Source of the DNA: Dyadobacter sp. CY343
Lineage (GTDB): Bacteria > Bacteroidota > Bacteroidia > Cytophagales > Spirosomataceae
Assembly (NCBI RefSeq): GCF_021390335.1
Contig: NZ_JAJUXK010000011.1
Location: 1-42,324 of the forward strand
Direction of reading: 5' to 3'
DNA length: 42,324 nt
This document shows positions 24,788 to 32,259 of the stretch, one piece after another. How positions within the stretch are numbered: position 1 is the stretch's first letter; each line of letters begins with the position of its first letter. The position numbers and the translations under genes were made by a program. The notes beneath the pieces are model-generated. The model was not told the origin of the DNA. It searched no databases and saw nothing but the letters and a program-made list of their open reading frames with translations.

Positions 24788-25329
24788 ATGCAAAATCAAA
24801 TAGAAATCTACCAAAGCCAGGATGGGCAGACACAGATAGAAGTAAAATTCGGAGAAGAAACTGTTTGGCTGGACGCTCATTCCTTAGCTGAAATCTTTCG
24901 GTTCAGCGTCCCGCTGTGGTAAAACATATTAATAACATATATAAATCCAATGAGTTAGATCCTGCTGCAACCTGTTCCATTTTGGAACAGGTTGCAGCAG
25001 ACGGAAAGAAACGAAAGATGCACTTGTATAACCTGGATGTTATAATATCTGTTGGCTATCGGGTGAATTCAACAAAAGCCACTCAGTTCCGACAATGGGC
25101 AACCCAGCGCTTAAAAAACCATTCATTTATTGACGGAAATAAGCGAATTGCTGCTGCTTGTTTCCTGTTGTTCCTAGAAAATAATGCTCTTTTAAAGTCG
25201 GGGACCGGGGCAGCACTTATCAGCAATGAAGCTCTTGCAAGTCTGACGCTTTTTGCTGCGGCTAGTAAACCAGAAGAGATGGATACGGTTAAGAAGTTGG
25301 TTATTAGTGTGCTTAATAGGAATCAGTGA
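24788..25329 (+). pseudogene. RhuM-Fic fusion gene, frameshifted and internally deleted
   Basis: ATG 24788 starts MQNQIEIYQSQDGQTQIEVK, the RhuM opening, to VWLDAHSLAEIF at 24897. The frame then shifts by one base: the next frame reads VQRPAVVKHINNIYKSNELD, as expected for RhuM. It continues to FRQWATQRLK (25116), where the RhuM middle and linker are missing, and goes straight into HSFIDGNKRIAAACF, the Fic motif (His and GNxR of the AMPylation loop), and the normal C-terminus. Intact relatives have over 100 more residues at this point. The deletion joins the two parts in frame. The gene is thus a double wreck; an open frame of 137 residues from GTG 24916 remains but is unlikely to be functional. 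Confidence 0.85.
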
Positions 25330-25365
25330 ACTTCTTATTTATTTAAAAGGTCTAGGGTAACGGAC

Positions 25366-25569
25366 TCATAACCCCTCGGTATTTGTTAGGTAAATACTGA
25401 GTAGAGCAAGCTTTTTTCTAAATGATTTTGCTATTGTGGGTACAGAAATACCGTCGTTTAAACGAAATTTCACCAAGCTATCATTTTGTGAGTAATGATC
25501 TTCGAAATCGATAAAATAGTACATTTTAATATTGTTGTTGGGCGTTAAAATGTACTCGCAGACGTATGA
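25366..25569 (-). pseudogene. C-terminal fragment of an unidentified protein
   Basis: An open minus-strand frame of about 65 codons ends with TGA at 25366-25368. It reads YILTPNNNIKMYYFIDFEDH, then KFRLNDGISVPTIAKSFRKK and LALLSIYLTNTEG. It has no start and is cut where the possible IS end begins. I do not recognise the family. Composition looks protein-like rather than random, but 65 codons is weak evidence. Confidence 0.35.
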
Positions 25570-25850
25570 CCCGTCCTGAAATAAGTTGACCGTTTTGTAA
25601 ATAGTCCTGTTATTTACTTATGTCACCGCGCTATCACCATGGATTTTGTGATATCACGGTGGGTCGGCACTACTCTGTCAGTGGTTTTCCATGGCCTTCA
25701 TTGACCATACCATCGATCTTTCCGATTGGTATTAGTAGGGGAGACGCTACTGCTCTTGATCTTTCAGCTTGCCAAGTGCGATAAAGATAGCAATACCATA
25801 TTGTATGCAGGCAATTTAAAAGATAATTCTTGCGGTTAGCTGGCTTGTAT
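25567..25850. mobile_element. Possible insertion-sequence remnant
   Basis: The sequence TGACCCGTCCTGAAATAAGT at 25567-25586 resembles terminal repeats of Bacteroidota insertion sequences as I remember them, and it coincides with the break in the coding fragment on its left. A short minus-strand frame to the right (IGKIDGMVNEGHGKPLTE, stop near 25675) could be the end of its transposase, but I do not recognise it. No second terminal repeat was found before the crtB-like gene. Confidence 0.3.
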
Positions 25851-25856
25851 TGAGAA

Positions 25857-26693
25857 TCATAGCATGTTCACTTGATGCCTTATCAATGAGCGCAACATAA
25901 GCCCGATCTTGTTGTAGTTAGAGATTCTGATCCTGGTATCCATTACTTTTTCGGCCGGCGTCTGACTGATCCGAAGGAAAAGCTTTTGGTAGTAATAATA
26001 TGCCAAATATACACCACGCCTGGACGATGCAGGCAGTTTTTTTATGCCAATCAACGCCTGCCCAAAATCCTGGTGGATCTGTTGTTGGATAATCTCTTTG
26101 TCCACATTTGTGAAATGTGTGAAGTTGATGCCTGGGAAATAACTGCGTCCCAGGTCTTGATAATCAGCTTTTAAATCACGCAAAAAATTGACTTTCTGAA
26201 ATGCGGCGCCCAGTTTCATAGCATAATACCTTAGGTCTTCATATTGCGCTGCGTCGCCTTCGGTGAATACACGCAGGCACATTAAGCCAACCACTTCGGC
26301 TGAGCCGAGTACATATTCCTTGAAACTATCTGGACTATGCTGTTTCTGACCAAGGTCCATTTCCATACTTTTTAAGAATGTATCAATCAATGACCACTCA
26401 ATGCCATACTGGTTTACAACGTGTTGAAAGCTGTTTAAAATTGGATTGATACTGATGCCGGCAGCAATCGCTTCGGCGGTATCCTCCCTGATCTTGGCCA
26501 TTAAACCGTGCTTGTCATAGCCGTGAAAGCTATCGACAATCTCATCGGCCAGGCGGACAAACCCGTAGATGCTGTAAATCGGGGCGTGAAATTTAGGCTG
26601 TAAGAAGTGGATCCCAAGTGAGAAAGAAGTGCTGTACAGTTGTGCGGTTTTCTTGCTGCAACAAAGCGATAATTGATCATACAAAGCCTTCAT
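25857..26693 (-). CDS. Phytoene/squalene synthase family protein
   Basis: A 278-residue head-to-head prenyl synthase. Both aspartate motifs are present: DEIVD (D50, D54) within YSIYGFVRLADEIVDSF, and RDLKAD (D172, D176) within FQKVNFLRDLKADYQDLGRS. YVLGSAEVVGLMCLRVF is the central helix of the family. The likely reaction is condensation of two prenyl diphosphates to phytoene (or squalene/diapophytoene). No desaturase or cyclase is beside it. It is the last gene of an apparent minus-strand operon with a LytS/LytTR pair and an outer-membrane protein (33-bp gap to the previous gene), an unusual location for a carotenoid gene. Confidence 0.9.
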   Translation of the reverse strand: MKALYDQLSLCCSKKTAQLYSTSFSLGIHFLQPKFHAPIYSIYGFVRLADEIVDSFHGYDKHGLMAKIREDTAEAIAAGISINPILNSFQHVVNQYGIEWSLIDTFLKSMEMDLGQKQHSPDSFKEYVLGSAEVVGLMCLRVFTEGDAAQYEDLRYYAMKLGAAFQKVNFLRDLKADYQDLGRSYFPGINFTHFTNVDKEIIQQQIHQDFGQALIGIKKLPASSRRGVYLAYYYYQKLFLRISQTPAEKVMDTRIRISNYNKIGLMLRSLIRHQVNML

Positions 26694-26726
26694 GACATTT
26701 TGGTTTAGGTAACTACCTACTTTGGT

Positions 26727-27440
26727 TCAAAAGGAAAAACCTGCTCTTAATGTTAGCCGGTTAAAGTCTTCCAGTTCTTCTAATCCAAGCTGGGCAACGG
26801 ATGATCTCTGAAAGCGGTATCCTGCACCTATGACAAAACCCGTGTTGTCATTGAACAGCAACTTTAGTCCCAGACCTGCTGAAAACGTTGCCCCGCCGCC
26901 AAACCGGACATTATCTACATCATTGGAAGTGGCATTAAAACCGTAACCACCTTCAAGAAAATAGAAAGGGATCTTCGAGCCTTTGCTGGAAAAATCACCA
27001 CGCACGCTTAATACGACCGGCACAAACGTCTGCACTGCATACAAGTCGCCCCCGATGCCTAGACCAGTGTAAACCCACTGATTGAATTTATAGCCGTTCG
27101 TGGTTTGAAAGGAGAAGGCGGATGTTGTCACGCCATTAGAGGCACGGTTGCTCATCGCCAACGGCCCGAGCTCGGTGTAATGAACAAATCCTTTTTTCTT
27201 GTATTGAATGTTTGGGTTAACGCGCTTTTCCGTAAAGAGGGTGTCAACATGTTCCTTTTGAAAAACCCAGACACTCTTGTCGTAAGTTTCTAAACGGTAT
27301 ACAGGATTTGCTTCAAGTAGCTGGCCGCGAATCACCGAGCCGTTTTTCAAGTGCATACTTACGTGCTTTGCTTCCTGGCCAAATGCACGCAGGGTAACAA
27401 TGGCAAGCTCGAACATTAAAAATGTGGAGAATAGTCTCAT
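26727..27440 (-). CDS. Outer-membrane beta-barrel protein, unknown role
   Basis: A 237-residue exported protein. A signal peptide (1-21, ending AFGQE) precedes a short basic domain (KHVSMHLKNGSVIRGQLLEA) of the kind found at the start of small Bacteroidota surface proteins. The rest is beta-strand rich with alternating aromatics (YTGLGIGGDLYAVQTFVPVV, then YFLEGGYGFNA and GLGLKLLFNDNTGFVIGAGY) and ends in LRAGFSF, a terminal Phe as in barrel proteins. It is 21 bp after the LytTR regulator and 33 bp before the synthase gene. Confidence 0.78.
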   Translation of the reverse strand: MRLFSTFLMFELAIVTLRAFGQEAKHVSMHLKNGSVIRGQLLEANPVYRLETYDKSVWVFQKEHVDTLFTEKRVNPNIQYKKKGFVHYTELGPLAMSNRASNGVTTSAFSFQTTNGYKFNQWVYTGLGIGGDLYAVQTFVPVVLSVRGDFSSKGSKIPFYFLEGGYGFNATSNDVDNVRFGGGATFSAGLGLKLLFNDNTGFVIGAGYRFQRSSVAQLGLEELEDFNRLTLRAGFSF

Positions 27441-27461
27441 GGGGTGAAGGATTGGTTTTTG

Positions 27462-28226
27462 CTAATTGTCCAGCCAGCTTTTGAATTCCTGGCTTTTGTA
27501 CTTACTCACGAAAACTTCCTGATCAAAAGCGGGTTTGAGAAAGACCTGTAAGCGGTAGCTAAGCAATGTTTTGACTTTTTGTATTGACTCGATCCTGGCA
27601 ATGACTTTACGGTTGATCCTAAAAAACAGGGCCGGGTCAAGGGCTTCTTCAAGGCTTTCCAGGTTGCTGTCCATCAGGTATTTCCTTCCGTCAGTACTCA
27701 CCATAAATACAACCTTATCGTCGGCATAGAAGTAGGCTACTTCGTCTACATTTTTATAATGAATGGTATCAGCAAACCTGACCAGAAACCTGGACTTGTA
27801 TTTTTTTGTAAGTTGCTGCAAAGTTGATCTGAGCTTTTCAATATCTGATGCAGAGAAGTTTCTGTTGTCATGGTTCAAGCTGTGGTATTTGTCCAAAGCT
27901 CTTGTCAAATCACCTTTGTCCAGGGGTTTGAGCAGGTAATCAATACTATTCAACTTGAAAGCCTGCAATGCATACTGGTCGTAGGCAGTAGTAAAAATGA
28001 CAGGACTTTTCAGGGTAACGTGGTCAAAAAGATCAAAACACAGCCCATCGGCAAGATGGATATCGAGCAGCAACAGGTCGGGCTCGGGATTTTGACTAAG
28101 CCAGGCGATCGCGTCTTCGACCGAGTCCAGGATATCGGCTACCTGGATACCCGGATCATATTCGGTCAGGAGCTGCGAGGCCCTTTTGGCCGAAAGTATT
28201 TCGTCTTCTAAAATAAGCACTTTCAT
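27462..28226 (-). CDS. LytTR-family response regulator
   Basis: A 254-residue regulator: receiver 1-120 with acidic pair LEDE, phospho-acceptor D55 (LLLLDIHLADG) and K100 region (IDYLLKPLDKG); LytTR DNA-binding domain about 145-250 (RFLVRFADTIHYKNVDEVAY, then FFRINRKVIARI and VFVSKYKSQEFKSWL). It is the partner of the LytS-type kinase encoded 54 bp upstream on the same strand. It probably regulates its own operon, including the outer-membrane protein and the synthase (inference). Confidence 0.92.
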   Translation of the reverse strand: MKVLILEDEILSAKRASQLLTEYDPGIQVADILDSVEDAIAWLSQNPEPDLLLLDIHLADGLCFDLFDHVTLKSPVIFTTAYDQYALQAFKLNSIDYLLKPLDKGDLTRALDKYHSLNHDNRNFSASDIEKLRSTLQQLTKKYKSRFLVRFADTIHYKNVDEVAYFYADDKVVFMVSTDGRKYLMDSNLESLEEALDPALFFRINRKVIARIESIQKVKTLLSYRLQVFLKPAFDQEVFVSKYKSQEFKSWLDN

Positions 28227-28280
28227 AACAGGTGGGTAGGATGTGGGTATTGCTAAAAATGAGCTATTTTGACATTAATA

Positions 28281-29315
28281 TCAGGGCTCTGTTTTAAGAT
28301 GTATCAGCGGGATCGTTACGCTAAAAGATTGCTCAGTATGCTGGATACTCACACCCTGATGCCCTAGAAAATCATATCTTTTTGCAATGTTGGTCAGGCC
28401 CAGGCGGGTAGAGTGGTCGTCGTCAACTTTCTTCTTTTGCAGGTTGTTTCTCACTGTAATAGAGTCATTGTCCAGGCATAAAATTTCAATATGCAATGGC
28501 TTGCTTTTGGAGACAATGTTGTGTTTCACCGCATTTTCGACCAGCATTTGCAGTGAAACAGGGAGAATGTAGGCGGACAGGCAGCCCTCGGAAATATTAA
28601 TATCAACACTTAACCCTGAATCGAAACGCGTTTTGAGCAGATACAAATAAGAATGGATGAACCCAATCTCGTCGCGCAGATGGATAAGTTCCTTTTCATC
28701 ACTTTTCAGGATATAGCGGTAGACATTTGAAAATTGCTTTACAAATTCAACCGAAGCATTCGTATCCTGACCAATCAGCGCCGTAAGCACACTGAGGTTG
28801 TTAAACAAAAAATGAGGGTTTACCTGATTTCTGAGGGATTGGAGCTGGGCCTGACTACTTATCCGCTTATAAGTTTCAAGTTGCTGGTGGCTTAATTCCA
28901 GCTGCTGCATGTAAAGAAAAATGACATGGATGGTGTTCAGGAACAAATTGATCCGGAAGCAAAACATCAGTAATAGTTTCATGGGTAACATCCACTCGTA
29001 CCAGTCATTAGATATAGCATAACTGGCCGTAACCATGCCTAACACTAATGCCGCGACAACTGTAATGAGCAAACTTCCCGCAAAATTATAAACAATTCTA
29101 AGCCAGAAATGTCTGATCTGCTGCTGGGAAAGCCAGTTGTCCCAAAGGCGGTTACCTTCCCAAATGGCGGCAGTCACAGCAATGAACAGCAGAAATATGA
29201 TCCACTTGTCGGCTCGGACATGGTAGTAGTCGAATGTTTCTATTAGCAGGGTATTCAGAAACGAATACGCGCCGAGCAGGAACATGAAAACATATCGAAA
29301 CCTTAGCTGGAACAT
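28281..29315 (-). CDS. LytS-type sensor histidine kinase
   Basis: A 344-residue membrane kinase. Four hydrophobic segments (about 8-28, 38-55, 75-98, 112-138) precede a short coiled coil and the His_kinase domain with H168 in LRNQVNPHFLFNNLSVL. A degenerate HATPase domain has VENAVKHN and RLGLTNIAKRYDFL. There is no periplasmic sensing domain; the stimulus is unknown. Its leader contains the interleaved inverted repeats listed separately. Partner: the LytTR regulator downstream. Confidence 0.92.
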   Translation of the reverse strand: MFQLRFRYVFMFLLGAYSFLNTLLIETFDYYHVRADKWIIFLLFIAVTAAIWEGNRLWDNWLSQQQIRHFWLRIVYNFAGSLLITVVAALVLGMVTASYAISNDWYEWMLPMKLLLMFCFRINLFLNTIHVIFLYMQQLELSHQQLETYKRISSQAQLQSLRNQVNPHFLFNNLSVLTALIGQDTNASVEFVKQFSNVYRYILKSDEKELIHLRDEIGFIHSYLYLLKTRFDSGLSVDINISEGCLSAYILPVSLQMLVENAVKHNIVSKSKPLHIEILCLDNDSITVRNNLQKKKVDDDHSTRLGLTNIAKRYDFLGHQGVSIQHTEQSFSVTIPLIHLKTEP

Positions 29316-29330
29316 AGTATCGGTAAATTA

Positions 29331-29387
29331 AGCACGAAAAGGGAAGGTTGGCAAATTGGCCTTTTCGTGCTAATTTGCCAACCTTCC
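29331..29387 (-). promoter_or_regulatory. Interleaved inverted repeats between fasciclin and lytS genes
   Basis: Arm B (29342-29357) pairs perfectly with B' (29372-29387) over 16 bp. Arm A, AGCACGAAAAGG (29331-29342), pairs perfectly with A', CCTTTTCGTGCT (29360-29371), over 12 bp. The order A-B-A'-B' is pseudoknot-like. In minus-strand RNA the 16-bp stem has A' in its loop and A directly after it, 15 nt before the lytS ATG. With no spacer between arms, both stems cannot easily form fully, so a choice between structures is likely. It may also simply end the fasciclin transcript. Confidence 0.8.
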
Positions 29388-29398
29388 TTTATTCTTGG

Positions 29399-30349
29399 TT
29401 AAGGCATTAATACCTTGTCAATCACATGTATCACGCCATTTGTGGCTAAAATATTAGCCGCAGTGATCGCAGATGCACCACTGGTTTTTCCTACCACTTT
29501 TGCACCCCCGACCAGGTCAAAAGTCACCGTACCATTTGTGTTGGCTGTTGTAACAGGAGCTGTTACATTTGGCAGATCCGTAGAGAATACCCGGCTAGGT
29601 ATTACGTGATAGAGTAACACACCGGTAAGCAATGCCCGGTTGGCTGGCGCCAGGAGTGTTGCCTTGGGAGTTGTCTTATATAACTCACGAAAAGCCGCAT
29701 TGGTCGGTGCAAATACGGTTAATCCACTGGCAGCCGAAGAAAGTGCTGTAGCGACGGCTGGGTCTGCTGCAAGTACCAGCGAAACGAGCTCAGTAAAATT
29801 CGTATCCGCCTGGGCAATTTCGACCAGCGACCTAGTCGGTGGCACAATAACATTGTCAATAACATGGATAACCCCATTTGAAGCAGCAACATCCGTGGCA
29901 ATTACTTTGATATTGCCATTGATAAACACGCCATCGGCATTTTTGGATAGGTAAATATCATTGTTGGTATTCACCGTTTCCACAGTCCCGCTTTTCACAT
30001 CGGCAGCCTTCACCGAGGCGCTGATCACATGCGAGGTCAGGATAGGAGTGAGCGCATCCTTGGTAAGCGAGTTAAGACTAGTTATCCCGGCTTTGGTAAA
30101 TGCGTCGTTATTAGGCGCAAAAACAGTAAACGGGCCGGTACCTTGAAGCGTGGTAACCAATTCTGCTTTGGTGAGCGCAGCCACAAGTGTTGAGAATTGG
30201 GGATTGGCCGAAGCAACCGCCGGAATATTTCCTGTAACTGGATCCACGGTCTGGTCATCATCGTCGTCATTGCAAGCTGAAAGCGAAAAGGCCATCACAG
30301 CGGCGATCAGGCAGGTTTTTAAAGTTTGGTGTCTTAGCATTGTTTTCAT
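29399..30349 (-). CDS. Two-domain fasciclin (FAS1) lipoprotein
   Basis: A 316-residue surface lipoprotein. ATG 30347-30349 starts MKTMLRHQTLKTC, with lipobox LSAC (C26) then an acidic run; the longer frame to 30388 lacks a sensible signal. FAS1 domain 1 (about 42-170) has STLVAALTKAELVTTLQGTG, FTVFAPNNDAFTKAG and NGVIHVIDNVIVPP; domain 2 (about 175-315) has TVFAPTNAAFREL and NGVIHVIDKVLMP. Such proteins mediate adhesion or extracellular interactions. It is upstream of lytS on the same strand with an 83-bp gap. Confidence 0.92.
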   Translation of the reverse strand: MKTMLRHQTLKTCLIAAVMAFSLSACNDDDDDQTVDPVTGNIPAVASANPQFSTLVAALTKAELVTTLQGTGPFTVFAPNNDAFTKAGITSLNSLTKDALTPILTSHVISASVKAADVKSGTVETVNTNNDIYLSKNADGVFINGNIKVIATDVAASNGVIHVIDNVIVPPTRSLVEIAQADTNFTELVSLVLAADPAVATALSSAASGLTVFAPTNAAFRELYKTTPKATLLAPANRALLTGVLLYHVIPSRVFSTDLPNVTAPVTTANTNGTVTFDLVGGAKVVGKTSGASAITAANILATNGVIHVIDKVLMP

Positions 30350-30612
30350 GATTTTAAAATGTTGAAGTTGTGAAAGATTATCAAACACTTGTCAAATCAA
30401 CCCCATGAAAAGCTAATTCTGTTCCCTAACAGGAGCCAATGGTCAATGGTAGAGCGTGAAAGAGTAAAAAATAAAGGTGAGTGGTATTTAAGTATAATAA
30501 TTGCTCATTGTGCCAGAAATATGGTTTGTTTATTGAGCAACAAAAAAGCAGCCACCTATCCTTATAAAGATGACCGCTTTATCAAAGCTAAAAATAAACT
30601 GTGTGTTTGTTC

Positions 30613-31350
30613 TTAAAATGAAATCAATAAACCCGCCGAAGCGTAATTGATCCAAGTGAAGTTATATATCTGGTCGTTATCAGCTCCGCCTTCAACAACC
30701 CGGTAACCCAATTTTATACCTAAATTTGGGTTTATATGATAGGATATACCAGCAAAGATATCTTCCGCCCTGCCAAATTTAGAAGCTAAGGCATCTCCTT
30801 CCAGAATGGCTGTCCAGTGCTCACCGGGTTTGTAACCAACGTAAAAATTCACAAGAGGAACAAAGCCGACATTGCTAAAATGTTGGTCATTTGAAGCATT
30901 TCGGTACCGGACATCTGCGTCCCGGATTTTACCGGTCAAACCAGCGCCAACCTTCCAACGCTCATTTGCAACGAAATCATACCGATAGGTTAATCGATAT
31001 GAATTGAACTTATAATTCACGCTTACATCTTCATTTCTGCGGTAGATGGCATTGTTGAAGTTGACGTCCTGGTCGAATAATCCGTCATAATTTACGGTAA
31101 GGGGCGCATACAATGCTGAAATTGTGTGCCTGTTTGCAATGGTGTAACCTGCCCGGAGCCGGTAGAAAACCTGGGGCTTTACAGAAAGTTGATCACTCAC
31201 ATCGATGAGCGTTCCACTGGTGCCTGATATGCGGATATCGTTATATTTGGTGCCAAACACTAAGCCTCCTTCTAGGTCCAATCTAAATTGGGCTCTTAGC
31301 GGTTGAAATGCAGATAAGAGCAGGCAAATTGTAATTAATCTTAAAGTCAT
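30613..31350 (-). CDS. Outer-membrane beta-barrel protein, unknown role
   Basis: A 245-residue exported protein. Signal peptide 1-20 (PLRAQ). The rest is alternating strands with aromatic girdles: FRLDLEGGLVFGTKYNDIRI, YRLRAGYTIANRHTISALYA, YRLTYRYDFVANERWKVGAG, and VPLVNFYVGYKPGEHW. It ends in YASAGLLISF with terminal Phe, as expected for a beta-barrel. The closest description is an OMP-like outer-membrane protein of Cytophagales. No obvious operon partner. Confidence 0.8.
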   Translation of the reverse strand: MTLRLITICLLLSAFQPLRAQFRLDLEGGLVFGTKYNDIRISGTSGTLIDVSDQLSVKPQVFYRLRAGYTIANRHTISALYAPLTVNYDGLFDQDVNFNNAIYRRNEDVSVNYKFNSYRLTYRYDFVANERWKVGAGLTGKIRDADVRYRNASNDQHFSNVGFVPLVNFYVGYKPGEHWTAILEGDALASKFGRAEDIFAGISYHINPNLGIKLGYRVVEGGADNDQIYNFTWINYASAGLLISF

Positions 31351-31860
31351 ATTATAATCTATAAGTGAAGTACCTCAGATTAAAAAGTTTATGCCACTCA
31401 TAAGAATAGTGACTGTCTTATTACTTGGCCATTGAGCTTGCTTTCAAGATATCGTTGGATATGAGCTGGTAAACTCATCCGGGTTTAAGTTTCATGCCCT
31501 GCTCTTTTGAATCTATCCCATTTTTTGGATAGAACATCAAATTCTCCAAGAGGCTGATAGAAAATGAAATTGCAGATCGGCTGAAATTACGCCTTGTCTT
31601 TACAAGAATTAATTTTTGTGGAAGTTCAAATTGCTATTGAGTCAGATCAGAGATGAATTTTGGAACTGCCGGCTCGCCTTTGAAGAATGCCCCTTTCTTA
31701 CCTTTAATTGCCCAGCGGTGGATCCAAGTTGCCCCCCAGATTGTGAAAGCAAGAATCGATTCTTAACGAATTAAGTTTGCAAGCCACTTTTTTGACTTGC
31801 TGCCAGCCACTGCTTCGAATGAATTGCCTTTTGCCAGCCGTTGAACTTTAAGGTTGTTGC
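31351..31860. other. Gene-free stretch of 510 bp
   Basis: No intact gene on either strand. It holds one short protein-like fragment (listed next). The remainder is AT-rich without a clear terminator or promoter box. Confidence 0.4.
31634..31762 (-). pseudogene. Possible C-terminal gene fragment
   Basis: Minus-strand frame of 42 codons between an in-frame TAA (31763-31765) and TAG (31634-31636): ESILAFTIWGATWIHRWAIK, then GKKGAFFKGEPAVPKFISDL. The hydrophobic then basic pattern looks like the end of a membrane protein, but I do not recognise it and the length is too short to be sure. Confidence 0.25.
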
Positions 31861-32259
31861 TTATGCACTAAATATCTGGTTTATCGTTTCCCTGCCTAAG
31901 GGTTTCGAATAATAACCATTAACAAGTGGGTGCTTTTCTGCTTTCTGGGTATCTTCCGGATCGATGGAAGAGGAGAGGATAAATATGGTGATTTGTTCCT
32001 GTACCAGGCTGGGAAACGAACAGAATGTATCCAGAAATTCCCACCCGTTCATTACCGGCATATTGATATCAAGAAAGAGGGCAGCGTGCTGATCCTGCGC
32101 GCTATTATTATAGTCTTCCTTGATCCATTCCAACGCCTTTTCGGGGTTAGTAAACAGATGGATACTGGCATCAGGTGCAATGGAGCCAATGATATATTTG
32201 CAGATCAGGTTGTTGCCGGGATCGTCATCGACGACAATGAATGTAGAAGGTAGTTTCAT
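31861..32259 (-). CDS. Single-domain response regulator (CheY-like)
   Basis: A 132-residue receiver. Acidic patch VVDDDP, phospho-acceptor D64 (LFLDINMPVMNG), Thr/Ser position IFILSSS, and Lys in YYSKPLG. No output domain. It overlaps the upstream PAS kinase gene by 4 bp and is presumably its phosphorylation target, acting by protein-protein contact or as a phosphate sink. Confidence 0.9.
   Translation of the reverse strand: MKLPSTFIVVDDDPGNNLICKYIIGSIAPDASIHLFTNPEKALEWIKEDYNNSAQDQHAALFLDINMPVMNGWEFLDTFCSFPSLVQEQITIFILSSSIDPEDTQKAEKHPLVNGYYSKPLGRETINQIFSA

Larger units (their letters stand above)
17326..25329 (+). mobile_element. Integrative mobilizable element, decayed
   Basis: The left boundary is the tRNA-Pro fragment. 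The cargo, all on the plus strand, is integrase, unknown protein, excisionase-type HTH, primase-helicase, hexamer array, toprim primase, candidate oriT, mobC, relaxase (broken), coiled-coil membrane protein and a decayed RhuM-Fic gene. There are no conjugation (Tra/type IV secretion) genes, so transfer would depend on a helper. The right boundary is not found: beyond 25330 lie unrelated remnants. Gene composition here is more AT-rich than the flanking SusCD region. Confidence 0.8.
25330..25856. other. Gene-free stretch of remnants
   Basis: No intact gene. It contains a minus-strand coding fragment (25366-25569) and a possible insertion-sequence remnant (about 25567-25850), listed separately. 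A perfect 11-bp inverted repeat (25519-25529 and 25545-25555, GTACATTTTAA / TTAAAATGTAC) lies within the coding fragment, so it may be incidental. Confidence 0.5.

Noticed and set aside
25351..25385. Stretch GGACTCATAACCCCT resembling a Met-type anticodon arm
   Set aside because: The stem has two mismatches, there is no T-arm or acceptor, and a coding frame on the other strand explains the sequence; not a tRNA or the missing att site.
30389..30616. 75-codon plus-strand frame upstream of the outer-membrane protein gene
   Set aside because: No signal, domain or ribosome site; composition looks like non-coding DNA between divergent and convergent genes.
31640..31740. Resemblance to the end of an IS21-type element
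   Set aside because: A minus-strand protein-like fragment fits the same bases better and no terminal repeat or transposase is nearby.
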